64,000 nucleotides of DNA from NCBI GenBank assembly GCA_964422185.1, contig CAYRAG010000002.1, positions 1 to 64,000 of the forward strand, written 5' to 3'. The stretch comes from CALXCT01 sp964422185 (GTDB taxonomy: Bacteria > Bacillota > Clostridia > Oscillospirales > Oscillospiraceae). The position numbers were made by a program, and so were the translations under genes. Under the pieces are notes generated by a model. The model did not search any database and was not told where the DNA came from. It saw only the letters and a program-made list of their open reading frames with translations. Below, piece after piece: positions 36,100 to 44,935 of this stretch; positions within the stretch are counted from its first letter, which is position 1; every line of letters begins with the position of its first letter.

Positions 36100-36293
36100 C
36101 CCCCTTTTTTCCTTTTTCAGAAATTTTTCGCAGGTGGCATAATCAGAACATGATACACAGAATAAACGCGAAACAGAGAAAATAAACATCAATATCCGAA
36201 TTTATCCGAGGCAATACAGAATTTTTCTCACCGCCACAACAATATTTTATGCCTGCCCGGGGGCGGGGCGCATGTCCCGCGCCGGCGCCGAGG

Positions 36294-36322
36294 TTGACAA
36301 TCTCCGCCCGGGACGGTATACT
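36294..36322 (+). promoter_or_regulatory. Strong promoter of the tungsten operon
   Basis: Perfect TTGACA, a 17-base spacer and TATACT point right, about 280 bases before the lipoprotein start. Confidence 0.85.
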
Positions 36323-36328
36323 ACAGGG

Positions 36329-36493
36329 CAGGAAAGGAACGAGGCCCGGGCTTCCGGCGCGGCGGAGTGGACGAGCTCCGCGTGCCGGAGTTACAGGCAG
36401 ACTGCCGGACACAACTGAAGAACCCCCCCGCGTCAGAGGATGGTGGACGAGCCCCTTCTGAGTATCGTTGTAAGATACCCAGGGGGCTTTTTT
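36329..36493 (+). ncRNA. Attenuated leader RNA of the tungsten operon (riboswitch candidate)
   Basis: About 165 bases of leader follow the promoter. A GC-rich hairpin region (GGCG...CTCCG...TGCC) and a possible second fold precede an intrinsic terminator at 36451-36487 with a T run to 36493, 112 bases before the first gene. The 10-base sequence GTGGACGAGC occurs twice (36367 and 36443), the second copy running into the terminator stem, which could support alternative folding. I looked for cobalamin features (CCACTG, B12 box) and the molybdenum-cofactor RNA pattern and did not find them convincingly. Confidence 0.6.
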
Positions 36494-36605
36494 CTGTGTT
36501 TCGCGCCATGAGGGAAAAGCGGGGCGCCGGGATGACGGCGGTTCGCCGGCAGGTACCCGGGCCGGGCGGTTCCGTACCCCAGATGAGAGAAAGAAGGAAA
36601 TCACC

Positions 36606-37799
36606 ATGAAAAAAATCCTGTCCCTGTTCCTGGCGCTGTCTATGCTGTTTGCCCTGTCCGCCTGCGGCGGAGGCGGGGAGCAGAGCAGCCCATCCCCCAG
36701 CGCGGAGCCGTCCCCCTCCCAGAGCGAGCCGGTGCCCTCTCCCAGCCAGCCGTCTGAGACGCCCCAGGAGCGGGTGGTCACCGTCACGGACATGAGCGGC
36801 GACGAGGTAACCATCACCGGAGAGGTGAGCCGGATCCTGAATCTCTGGCCCTCCGTCACCACCTCTCTGTATGTCCTGGGCGCCGGCGATCTGATCAGCG
36901 GGCTTGCCACCATGGGCACGAACGGCTGGTCTCCGTTTTTCTACCCCGGCTGTGTGGATATCCCCACCATGGGCGGCACCACGCCGGCCGTGGAGGATAT
37001 CGCGGCGCAGGATCCCGACCTGGTCATTGTCCACCCCACCTCCGTCTCCTCCGGGCTGCCCCAGCAGATCCGCGATCTGGGCATCCCCGCCATCAACATC
37101 TCCTGCGGCAACTATGAGGATATGATCCAGGCGTACGGCATCCTGGGCCAGGCGCTGGGCGGAGAGTATGAGGAGAAGCTGGAGACCTGGTGCGGACAGG
37201 TGCAGGAGAAGATCGACGCCCACCGGGCGCTCACGGCGGATCTGGCCGAGGAGGACAGACCCGTGGTCTACTATATCGCCGGACAGGCGGACGATCTTCT
37301 GACCACCATGGGTGAGGGGCAGATCATGCAGGACTGGATCGAGTCCAACGGCGGCATCTTCGCCTCCACTATGATGGAGGTCACCGGCAACGGGCTGCAG
37401 GGCAGCAATGTCACCGCGGAGGAGGTCTTCCGCGTCAATCCGGATGTCATCATTGTGGGCGGCGCCTATCAGCATGTCCTGATGGACGAACTGCAGAACA
37501 CCGACGGCTGGAAAGATCTGGACGCCGTGAAAAACGGCCGGGTGTACAATAATCCCTATGGCTGCTGGAACTGGGATCGCTACGGAATGGAGAGCCTGCT
37601 CCAGCTGGACTATGCGCTGCTTTGCATCCAGCCGGATCTGGCGGCGCAGGAGGGGATTACCCGGGAGTCCATGACGCAGGAGGTTATCGATTTCTATCAA
37701 TTCTACAACGGCACAGAGCTGACCCAGGAGCAGGCCGGCTACATGATGGACGGCTATCTGTGGGACGGCAGTACCGGACTGGAGTCTGAGGGTGAATGA
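36606..37799 (+). CDS. ABC transporter substrate-binding lipoprotein (FecB/BtuF fold)
   Basis: This 397-residue lipoprotein is predicted to capture a metal or metal complex outside the membrane. A signal peptide ends in a lipobox (ALSAC) followed by a Ser/Pro-rich tether. The two-lobe helical-backbone fold of the iron-siderophore/cobalamin family follows (VTVTDMSGDEVTI, IAAQDPDLVIVHP, VNPDVIIVGGAYQ). AGAAAGAAGG precedes the ATG. The stop overlaps the permease start. Family members carry siderophores, haem, B12 or, in Haemophilus MolABC, molybdate and tungstate. The downstream genes favour tungstate or molybdate here, but this is inference. Confidence 0.85.
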   Translation: MKKILSLFLALSMLFALSACGGGGEQSSPSPSAEPSPSQSEPVPSPSQPSETPQERVVTVTDMSGDEVTITGEVSRILNLWPSVTTSLYVLGAGDLISGLATMGTNGWSPFFYPGCVDIPTMGGTTPAVEDIAAQDPDLVIVHPTSVSSGLPQQIRDLGIPAINISCGNYEDMIQAYGILGQALGGEYEEKLETWCGQVQEKIDAHRALTADLAEEDRPVVYYIAGQADDLLTTMGEGQIMQDWIESNGGIFASTMMEVTGNGLQGSNVTAEEVFRVNPDVIIVGGAYQHVLMDELQNTDGWKDLDAVKNGRVYNNPYGCWNWDRYGMESLLQLDYALLCIQPDLAAQEGITRESMTQEVIDFYQFYNGTELTQEQAGYMMDGYLWDGSTGLESEGE

Positions 37800-38890
37800 G
37801 TAAAGACCGTCAGAGGGAAAATCCGGCGCCGCCCGGGGAGACCGCGGTTCGGAAAGCCCGGTTCGGCACCAATATCAGCGCCTCCGGCTACGCCGCCATC
37901 GTGGCGGGCACCGCCGTACTCCTGGTTCTGGTCTTCATGGTGGCGCTCTCCGTGGGGCGCTACCATGTCCCCATCGCGGACTGCTTCCGCATTCTGGCCA
38001 GCCACCTGTTCCCCGTTACCCCCACCTGGGACGACATGTCCTACGCGGTGGTGATGACGCTGCGGGTTCCCCGCAGCCTGGCGGCGGTTCTGGTAGGGGG
38101 CGCCCTGGCGCTGTCCGGCGCCTGCTACCAGAGCATCTTCAAGAATCCCATGGTCTCGCCGGATCTGCTGGGGGTATCCTCCGGCGCCTGCGTGGGGGCC
38201 GCCACGGCCATTCTGCTGGGCGGAGGCAGCCTGCTCATCCAGGCGGGTGCGTTCTTCATGGGGCTTCTCACGGTGTTCGCCACCACCATGATCGCCCGGC
38301 TGGTGCGAAACGACTCCACCACGGTGCTGGTGCTGTCCGGCGTGGTGGTGGGCAACCTGATGTCCTCGATTATGAATATCATCAAGTCCCTGGCGGATCC
38401 GGACACGGAGCTGGCGGAGATCACCTACTGGACCATGGGATCGTTCGCGTCCATTGACCGGCTGTCCGAGCTGCTGCCCGTGCTGCCCACCATCCTGATC
38501 CCCGTGGTGCTGATTCTGCTGGCCCGCTACCGGCTGAATGTGCTCTCCCTGGGGGACAGCGAGGCGAGATCCCTGGGGGTGGATCTGCGGAAGACCCGGG
38601 GGCTGTTTGTGGTGTGCTCCACCCTGATCAGCGCCAGCTGCGTCTGCCTGGCCGGCACCATCGGCTGGGTGGGGCTGGTGATCCCCCACATCGCCCGGAT
38701 GCTGGTGGGGGCGGATAACAAGCGGATGCTGCCGGTGGCGATGCTGTCCGGAAGCGTGTTCATGCTGGTGATCGATATCCTCTGCCGCACCCTGAGCGCC
38801 GCGGAGCTGCACATCGGGGTGCTCACCGGCCTGGTCGGCGCACCGTTCTTCATCTTCCTCCTGGTGAAGCAGAACAGGAGCCTGTCATGA
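37796..38890 (+). CDS. FecCD-type ABC transporter permease
   Basis: This 364-residue integral membrane protein has about ten helices and FecCD/BtuC signatures (LRVPRSLAAVLVGGALALSG, KNPMVSPDLLGVSSGA, GTIGWVGLVIPHIARMLVG). It would form a homodimeric channel for the cognate lipoprotein. It overlaps both neighbours by 4 bases (ATGA), showing tight translational coupling with the binding protein and ATPase. Confidence 0.93.
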   Translation: MSKDRQRENPAPPGETAVRKARFGTNISASGYAAIVAGTAVLLVLVFMVALSVGRYHVPIADCFRILASHLFPVTPTWDDMSYAVVMTLRVPRSLAAVLVGGALALSGACYQSIFKNPMVSPDLLGVSSGACVGAATAILLGGGSLLIQAGAFFMGLLTVFATTMIARLVRNDSTTVLVLSGVVVGNLMSSIMNIIKSLADPDTELAEITYWTMGSFASIDRLSELLPVLPTILIPVVLILLARYRLNVLSLGDSEARSLGVDLRKTRGLFVVCSTLISASCVCLAGTIGWVGLVIPHIARMLVGADNKRMLPVAMLSGSVFMLVIDILCRTLSAAELHIGVLTGLVGAPFFIFLLVKQNRSLS

Positions 38891-39654
38891 TACTGGAAGT
38901 AAAGGATCTCTCGTTCCGCTACACGGAGCGGATCATCTTCCACGATGTCAGCTTCTCCCTCGACCAGGGCGAGGTGCTGTCCATCCTGGGAGCCAACGGG
39001 GCGGGGAAATCCACCCTGCTCAACTGTATCGCCAACCTGTTCCGGCCGGTCTCCGGCGAGATCCGCCTGGAGGGGCGGCCGATGTCCGGCATGACCATGA
39101 ACGAGGTGGCGAAGATCATCGGCTATGTGCCGCAGATCCACACCCCGTCGTTCGCCTATACCGTCCGGGAATTCACCGTCATGGGCCGCACGCCCTATAT
39201 CCGGACTTTCTCCAAACCGTCTGACGAGGACTACCGCATCGCGGACGAGGCGCTGGAGCGCATGCACATCTCCCACCTGCGGGACAAGGCGTACACGGAG
39301 ATCTCCGGCGGCGAGCGCCAGCAGGTCACCATCGCCCGGGTCATCGCCCAGAAGCCGAAACTCATTCTGCTCGACGAGCCCACCGCCCACCTGGACTACG
39401 GCAACCAGTACCGGGTGGTGCGGATGGTCAAAGATCTGGCCCGGGAGGGCTACACCCTCGTCATGACCACCCACAACCCGGATCACGCCATCATCCTGGA
39501 CGGCAAGGTGGCGATCCTGAACCGGGACGGCACCCTGCGGGTGGGCAGTGTGGAGGACACCCTGACGGCGGAGACGCTCTCCGACCTCTACGGCATGAAA
39601 GTGAAGATCACCTACGACGAGGAGGCCGGGCGGAATATCTGCATTGTCTGCTGA
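38887..39654 (+). CDS. ABC transporter ATPase (FecE type)
   Basis: This 255-residue ATPase powers the importer. Walker A is GANGAGKSTLLN, the signature is SGGERQQVTIARV, and Walker B is LILLDEPTAHLD, with the switch His in MTTHNPDH. It overlaps the permease by 4 bases and is followed 25 bases later by the Crp-like/WtpA-like fusion gene. Confidence 0.95.
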   Translation: MILEVKDLSFRYTERIIFHDVSFSLDQGEVLSILGANGAGKSTLLNCIANLFRPVSGEIRLEGRPMSGMTMNEVAKIIGYVPQIHTPSFAYTVREFTVMGRTPYIRTFSKPSDEDYRIADEALERMHISHLRDKAYTEISGGERQQVTIARVIAQKPKLILLDEPTAHLDYGNQYRVVRMVKDLAREGYTLVMTTHNPDHAIILDGKVAILNRDGTLRVGSVEDTLTAETLSDLYGMKVKITYDEEAGRNICIVC

Positions 39655-39679
39655 GAATCTGCCAGAGGAGGAGTCTGCC

Positions 39680-40984
39680 ATGGAACACTACCGCGAATAC
39701 CTGCCGGATCTGATGACCAGCACGCTGTTTCAGGACATGACGCAGGAGGAGATCCTCCTGCTGCTGGAGGCCATGGGCCCGAGGGTCGAGCGCAGGAGGA
39801 AAGGGGATTTGGGCATCGGGCCGGCGGAGCCGGGCGAGTTCAGGGTCGTCCTGCGCTCCACCCCCCGCAGACCCCTGAAACCCCGGCAGTTTAAGTACGA
39901 CATGCCTGCGTTCGGGGAGCCGGGCATGATCATGCTGGAGATCCCCGCGCTGTCCCGGATGGGGGAGGGGCTGCCGGAAGGCGCAAAGGCCCCGGGCCAC
40001 CCGCCCCACACCCTGGAGGCGGATCTGGAGCTGCTGGTCTTCACCGATGAGATGATCACCGCGTACTACAGCCCCGAAGTGTCCCGGGTTCAGGGGATCT
40101 TCACCCGGAATCTGTACGGCATCCTGGCCCAGAAAGTCTGCGATGTGCGCCGGGAGCTGTTCCTGCTGCGCGACGGCAGGGACATGTTCCAGCGGCGGGA
40201 GGAGACGCTGCAGGTGTTCACCGCCGGGGTGGCGCTTTCCCTGGTGCGGGAGTGCGTGCAGCACTGGAACCTGAAGCACCCGGAGCGTCAGGCGGAGCTC
40301 CACACGGGCGGCTCAGTGGATCTCATCCGCCGGGTGCTGGCGGGGGAGCGCTGCGATGTGCTCGTGGTGGCGGATGACACGAACATAGCCGGGATGCTCA
40401 TGCCGGACCGCGCCAGGGGGTATGTCATCTTCGCCGGCAACAGCATGGTGGTGGCCGCCGCCCCGGGATATACCATCTCCAGCGGGGACTGGAGAGAGAA
40501 GCTGCTCGCCCCCGGCACGGTGTTCCTCCACAAGGATCCCTACGGGGATCCCGGCGGGTACCGGGCGGTGATGGCGATGCAGCTGGCGGACGGCGTGGAG
40601 CCGGGCCTGGCGGACAGACTGCTCGGGCACCCCGGCCGCGTCGGCCTGGCGAAAGGGGTGGATCCCCGTCAGGCGGGCGAGCACCAGTACGAGTTTCTGT
40701 ACCGCTCCATGGCGGCGGAACGGGGGATGGTCTTCGCCGACCTGCCCGCCTGCATGAATCTCTCCGACCCCGCCTGCGCGGAGGTCTACGCGAAAGCGTC
40801 TTTCGCCGTGGATCCGGAGCACACCGTGACCGGCGCACCCATTGCCCACGCCCTGACGATCCCGGAGAGCGCGAAATTCCCGGAGGAGGCGAAGGCGTTT
40901 GCCCGGCAGTTTCTGGCCATGGACTTCCCGGCGCACGGGTTCCTGCCCCGCCGGGAGACCGTGGGGCAGGACATCCTCAGCTGA
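39680..40984 (+). CDS. Crp-like sensor domain fused to a WtpA/ModA-like tungstate/molybdate-binding domain
   Basis: This 434-residue protein has no signal peptide, so it is probably cytosolic. Residues 1 to about 165 look like the start and end of a Crp/Fnr sensor (LFQDMTQEEILLLLEAMG..., then the dimer-helix type LYGILAQKVCDVRRELFLL), with a diverged middle. Where the Crp HTH should follow, there is instead a solute-binding domain of the WtpA/ModA type from about 178: HTGGSVDLIRRVL, CDVLVVADDTNI, MLMPDRARGYVIFAGNSMV, and DPYGDPGGYRAVMAMQLA. AGAGGAGGAG precedes the ATG. I infer an intracellular tungstate/molybdate receptor or donor, not a DNA-binding regulator. It sits between a metal-type importer and a radical SAM maturase. 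Confidence 0.8.
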   Translation: MEHYREYLPDLMTSTLFQDMTQEEILLLLEAMGPRVERRRKGDLGIGPAEPGEFRVVLRSTPRRPLKPRQFKYDMPAFGEPGMIMLEIPALSRMGEGLPEGAKAPGHPPHTLEADLELLVFTDEMITAYYSPEVSRVQGIFTRNLYGILAQKVCDVRRELFLLRDGRDMFQRREETLQVFTAGVALSLVRECVQHWNLKHPERQAELHTGGSVDLIRRVLAGERCDVLVVADDTNIAGMLMPDRARGYVIFAGNSMVVAAAPGYTISSGDWREKLLAPGTVFLHKDPYGDPGGYRAVMAMQLADGVEPGLADRLLGHPGRVGLAKGVDPRQAGEHQYEFLYRSMAAERGMVFADLPACMNLSDPACAEVYAKASFAVDPEHTVTGAPIAHALTIPESAKFPEEAKAFARQFLAMDFPAHGFLPRRETVGQDILS

Positions 40985-40999
40985 GCGGACGCGCATTCC

Positions 41000-42163
41000 A
41001 TGAGCCAGCCGCTGAAAAAACTGTATATCGAGGCCACTTCCCGCTGCAATCTGAACTGCCGCATGTGTTTCCGCCGCACCTGGAGAGGGGAGGAGTTCGG
41101 AGACCTGGATCCGGAGCTCTTCCGCCGGGTGCTGGATGACCCCGTCCTGGCGGAGACGGACACGGTGTTCTTCGGCGGCATGGGCGAGCCGCTGCTCCAC
41201 CCGGCTCTGACGGACATGGCGGCCCGGGCGGCCCGGCGGGGCCTGGGGGTGGAGGTCATCACCAACGCCGCCCTGCTGACGGAGCGGTACGCGGCACAGC
41301 TTCTGGAGGCGGGTCTTCAGACGCTGTGGGTCTCCATTGACGAGACGATGGGCAGCTACGGGCAGATCCAGACGGGCGGGGATTTCGACCGGGTTCTGGC
41401 GCAGCTGCGCATGTTCAACCGCCTGCGTGCGGGCACCGGAGTCCGGCTGGGCCTCACCGCCGTGGTGATGCGGGACACCCTCCCCCATCTGGACGCCATC
41501 CGGGCGCTGGCGGAGGATCTTCAGGCGGACGAGCTCAGCTTCAGCCACATGCTGCCCTGCAGCGTGGAGGATGAGGCGCAGACGCTCTGGCCGCTGTGCG
41601 TCATCGCCCGGAACGAGAGCCAGTTCGCCCGGCAGAATCTCCCAGACGAGGAGATCGGGGAGGCGGGCTTCTCCAGCCCGGCGGATTACCGCGAGGACGA
41701 CCCGGTGCCGCGGTTTGAGTTCCGCGGGGCGGACGCACGGCGCCTGCTCCCGGAGGAGCGGCGGGAGACCTGGCCGGAGCTGTTTACCTGGCGGGGCAGG
41801 CTCATGACCCGGCGGGCGAACCGCTGCCGGTTCATCGCGGACGGCTGCTGCTTTATCCGCTGGGACGGGGAGGTGTCCCCCTGCATGGGCCTGCTGCACA
41901 GCGCCGCCACCGTCCTGCACGGCAGGGAGCGGATGGTGTGGCGCCACGCGTTCGGCAATGTCCGCGGCCAGTCCCTCTTGGAGATCTGGAACAGCCCGGA
42001 GTACCGGGCGTTCCGGGACAGAGTGGAGGAGTTTCCGTTCTCCCCCTGCTACGACTGCGGCGGCTGCCTGCTCTCCGAGGAGAACCGGGAGGACTGCTTC
42101 GGGAACACCGCGCCCACCTGCGGCGGCTGTCTGTGGGGCCAGGGCTTCATCGTGTGCCCCTGA
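41000..42163 (+). CDS. SPASM radical SAM protein, probable tungsten-enzyme maturase
   Basis: This 387-residue protein has the radical SAM motif Cys16-x3-Cys20-x2-Cys23 (CNLNCRMC). Its C-terminal SPASM-like cysteines (CRFIADGCCF, SPCMGLL, CYDCGGC, CFG, CGGCLWGQGFIVCP) would bind extra 4Fe-4S clusters. The overall form and the C-terminal CGGCLW ending recall the family named tungsten cofactor oxidoreductase radical SAM maturase, which I know only from annotation. It begins 15 bases after the Crp/WtpA fusion, as last gene of the operon. Its client tungsten oxidoreductase is not adjacent. Confidence 0.75.
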   Translation: MSQPLKKLYIEATSRCNLNCRMCFRRTWRGEEFGDLDPELFRRVLDDPVLAETDTVFFGGMGEPLLHPALTDMAARAARRGLGVEVITNAALLTERYAAQLLEAGLQTLWVSIDETMGSYGQIQTGGDFDRVLAQLRMFNRLRAGTGVRLGLTAVVMRDTLPHLDAIRALAEDLQADELSFSHMLPCSVEDEAQTLWPLCVIARNESQFARQNLPDEEIGEAGFSSPADYREDDPVPRFEFRGADARRLLPEERRETWPELFTWRGRLMTRRANRCRFIADGCCFIRWDGEVSPCMGLLHSAATVLHGRERMVWRHAFGNVRGQSLLEIWNSPEYRAFRDRVEEFPFSPCYDCGGCLLSEENREDCFGNTAPTCGGCLWGQGFIVCP

Positions 42164-42194
42164 ACGGCCGCTGCGTGCCGGAATAGTTTGGACA

Positions 42195-42232
42195 GGAGCC
42201 CGGCGGTGCCTTTCGGGGTGCCGCCGGGCTCC
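42195..42232 (+). terminator. Hairpin after the tungsten operon
   Basis: A perfect 12-bp GC-rich stem (42195-42206 and 42221-42232) lies 31 bases past the maturase stop. There is no U run, so it is a weak terminator or an RNA-stabilising hairpin. Confidence 0.5.
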
Positions 42233-42274
42233 CTGGATCCCCCGCGCCGGGCCGGAAAAAACTTCGCCAGGGTA

Positions 42275-42303
42275 TTGAAAAAGCGCGGGCCTTTCGGTAT
42301 CAT
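42275..42303 (+). promoter_or_regulatory. Promoter of the Old Yellow Enzyme gene
   Basis: TTGAAA, a 17-base spacer and TATCAT point right, 60 bases before the ATG. The gene can therefore be transcribed separately from the tungsten operon. Confidence 0.65.
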
Positions 42304-42363
42304 AATACAGAAGGCTGTTCACAGAAATTAAGAATTTTTATCAGAAAAAATGAGGTGGATCGA

Positions 42364-44331
42364 ATGCCGTTCAACAAGTACCCGCACATTTACCAGCCCA
42401 TTCAGGTGGGCACCATGACCATGAAGAACCGGATCCAGTACTCCCCCATCGTGTCCAACCACGCCGGGGTGGTGTCCGGCCGGGTCAACCATGAGCTGCT
42501 GGAGTTTGTCAGCACCCAGGCGCAGACGGGCGCCGCGCTGGTGACCATCGGATCCACGCCCGTGGACTTTGAGCACGGCCGGGACTTCTACAGCTGCCTG
42601 TCCGCCACCAACGACCAGGATGTGCCCGGGCTGAGCCTGCTGGCGGACGAGGTGCACCGCTACGACAGCCACCTGTCCGCGGAGCTCATCCACGCGGGGC
42701 AGTGGGCCGCGCTCAACGGGGTGGAGGCCTGGGTGCCCTCCGTCATCCCCAAATACCATAAAGACCCGAAGCTGTACCACGAGATCACCCGCTCGGAGAT
42801 GCTGGAGGTCATTGACCACTACATGGCCGCCACCCGGCGGTGCATGGAGGCGGGCTTTGACATGGTCATGGCCCACTTCGCCCACGGCAATCTCGTCTCC
42901 GGCTTCCTGTCCACACTGTGGAACCAGCGCACGGACGAGTACGGCGGCAGCCCCAGAAACCGCTGGCGGTTCCCCCTGGAGGTGCTGGAGGCGATGTACT
43001 CCGTCACCCAGGGGAAGATCCCCATTGAGATGCGCGTCGTGGGCGACGAGCGGATCCCCGGCGGCACGGATATCAAAGAGCGCATTGAATTTCTGAAAGA
43101 GGCCTCCCGGTATGTGGATATGCTGTGCGTGTCCACCGGCACCCTGATGTACTCGGACGGCGAGGCCATGTGCTACAACATGCCCAGCTACTACACCCCC
43201 AACGGCCTGAATGTGGAGCACGCCGCCGCGTTCAAGGAGGCCCTGGGCGACAAAGTCGCCGTGTCCGTGGTGGGCGGCATCAACACCCTGGATATGGCCG
43301 AGCAGATCATCGCCTCCGGAAAGGCGGACATCGTGGCCATGGCGAAGGCGCTCATGGCGGACGACCGCATGATCGTCAAGGGCGAGCGCGGCCAGGAGGC
43401 GGATATCACGCCGTGCATGCGCTGCATGTACTGCCTGCGGAATGTGGGCGGCGCCCACACCCGCGGCTGCGCGGTCAATCCCCGGCTGGGCTGGGAGTAC
43501 CGGTATCCCCGGTTCCTGCCCGCCCGGAAGAAGCGCAACATCATGATTGTGGGCGGCGGCCCCGGCGGCATGGAGGCCGCACGGATCCTGGCGGATCGCG
43601 GCCATACCGTGTCTCTGTATGAGAAGACGGACACGCTGGGCGGCCGGATGCCGGAGGCCAGCGCACTGTGGCTGAAAGAGGGCTTCCGCCGCTACCACGA
43701 GTTCGCCGTGCGCAAGACCACGGAGTGCGGCGCGGAGATCCATCTGAACACCGCGGTCACGCCGGAGACCATCCGGCAGGCGAATCCCGATGCGGTCATC
43801 CTGGCAGTGGGCGCGAAAGAGATCCGGCCGCCCATCCGGGGCATTGACGGGCCCAATGTGGTCAGCGTCGTAGATGTGGACCGGGGCACCGCCGCCGTGG
43901 GCAACAAAGTGGTCATCTGCGGCGCCGGCCTGTCCGGCGCGGAGTGCGCCATGGGCCTCGGCCATGAGGGCAAAGAGGTCACCGTGGTGGATATGCGCCC
44001 GGAGGATCAGCTGTATCTGAACCTGAAGGACTTCACGCTGCCCATCTTCAAAAAGCACCTGCGGGACAACGGCGTGACACTTCTGTACGAGACCGCCGTG
44101 CAGGAGATCACGGACAGGGGCGTGAAGGTCAAAACCGCGGACGGCGCGGAGCAGCTGCTGGAGGCGGACACCGTGGTGCTGGCCTTCGGCATCGCCGCGG
44201 ACGAGGCGGAGATCCAGGCCCTGGCCGATGTGGTGCCGGAGACCTATATCATCGGCGACGCCCACAGGCCCGGCCAGATTGGCGACGCCACCAACGACGC
44301 CTACCGCGTGTGCCTGGAGATCGACTCCTGA
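42364..44331 (+). CDS. Old Yellow Enzyme family FMN/4Fe-4S/FAD oxidoreductase
   Basis: This 655-residue three-module reductase has an N-terminal FMN TIM barrel (YQPIQVGTMTMKNRI, HAGQWAA, NQRTDEYGGS, VVGGI), a 4Fe-4S segment (CMRCMYCLRN...C) near residue 345, and an FAD/NAD(P) domain (IMIVGGGPGGMEAARILADRGHTV, then VVICGAGLSGAECA). The order matches 2,4-dienoyl-CoA reductase, enoate reductase, BaiCD/BaiH bile-acid and isoflavone reductases. In gut anaerobes these reduce C=C bonds of host- or diet-derived compounds; the substrate is unknown. The ATG at 42364 follows GAGGTGG and is preferred to a GTG three codons earlier. Confidence 0.9.
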   Translation: MPFNKYPHIYQPIQVGTMTMKNRIQYSPIVSNHAGVVSGRVNHELLEFVSTQAQTGAALVTIGSTPVDFEHGRDFYSCLSATNDQDVPGLSLLADEVHRYDSHLSAELIHAGQWAALNGVEAWVPSVIPKYHKDPKLYHEITRSEMLEVIDHYMAATRRCMEAGFDMVMAHFAHGNLVSGFLSTLWNQRTDEYGGSPRNRWRFPLEVLEAMYSVTQGKIPIEMRVVGDERIPGGTDIKERIEFLKEASRYVDMLCVSTGTLMYSDGEAMCYNMPSYYTPNGLNVEHAAAFKEALGDKVAVSVVGGINTLDMAEQIIASGKADIVAMAKALMADDRMIVKGERGQEADITPCMRCMYCLRNVGGAHTRGCAVNPRLGWEYRYPRFLPARKKRNIMIVGGGPGGMEAARILADRGHTVSLYEKTDTLGGRMPEASALWLKEGFRRYHEFAVRKTTECGAEIHLNTAVTPETIRQANPDAVILAVGAKEIRPPIRGIDGPNVVSVVDVDRGTAAVGNKVVICGAGLSGAECAMGLGHEGKEVTVVDMRPEDQLYLNLKDFTLPIFKKHLRDNGVTLLYETAVQEITDRGVKVKTADGAEQLLEADTVVLAFGIAADEAEIQALADVVPETYIIGDAHRPGQIGDATNDAYRVCLEIDS

Positions 44332-44434
44332 GGCCTGCCGCGGCAGAAAAACAGAAAAGACGGGCTTCCAGAAGTATGGGGGGCCGCCCGCGGTATACGG
44401 CGATGACAGCGCTTCCCAAAACAGCGCGGGAATG

Positions 44435-44455
44435 CCCACCATCTGTGATGGTGGG
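44435..44455. repeat. Subterminal hairpin of an IS200/IS605-like end
   Basis: CCCACCATC-TGT-GATGGTGGG is a perfect 9-bp hairpin. Similar short hairpins mark the ends of IS200/IS605 elements, and this one lies beyond the 3' end of a possible TnpB remnant. Confidence 0.45.
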
Positions 44456-44483
44456 ATGAAAGCGCTGAACGCTAACGAATGAG

Positions 44484-44804
44484 TTAGTGCCTGTAACCAT
44501 AATTGAACTCTGTGGCTACAAATTTTTGATTTTTTGGCTCTTGCATTTTTTCCATGGGAATGACTGGATCTACACGATTGGGGTGAGGGGTTAACCCAGG
44601 GGATCCCTCGCGGTTCGGTAGGGACGCCGGCTTGCCCCCAAAGAGAGGAGTCAGGAAGCCATGCATCTCATTGCGGGGCGCACCCCGCTCTTCCCCGTAG
44701 GTTGAACTGGCCGCTACAGTCCCTGCATGTGTACCGTTTTTGGGTGCGCATCCTCTTAGGACTCTCAGCGGCCTACGGACGGTTCTGTCTACAGCGAGTC
44801 CATT
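44484..44804 (-). pseudogene. Possible TnpB (IS200/IS605) C-terminal remnant
   Basis: An open frame of about 107 codons without a proper start reads in part HAGTVAASSTYGEERGAP. This is like the variable tail that follows the zinc-binding and catalytic part of TnpB proteins (AGT..., a short turn, then CGEE-like). No catalytic motifs remain, and a stop lies just upstream. With the adjacent hairpin it suggests a decayed transposon end. This stretch is lower in G+C than its surroundings. No other feature was supported in the 44332-44935 gap. Confidence 0.4.
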
Positions 44805-44935
44805 TCAATCCATCACTAATATGCAAGAACCTCATTTGTCAGTAGACGATATTCACAGGCTTCCACTGTTTAATCGCGCATTGTGACGAACCTCTCTCAA
44901 GAGAACTTGTCAATCTCAAAATAAGGAGCAGGGCT

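Noticed and set aside
36329..36493. Cobalamin riboswitch before the FecCD importer
   Set aside because: Neither CCACTG nor a convincing B12 box is present, and the operon genes point to tungsten or molybdenum rather than B12.
39680..40984. Fusion protein as a Crp-type transcription factor
   Set aside because: The C-terminal HTH of Crp/Fnr proteins is absent; a solute-binding domain occupies its place.
44484..44666. A 60-residue leftward ORF as an independent gene
   Set aside because: The frame continues upstream without a start, and its sequence looks like the tail of a transposon protein rather than a small gene.
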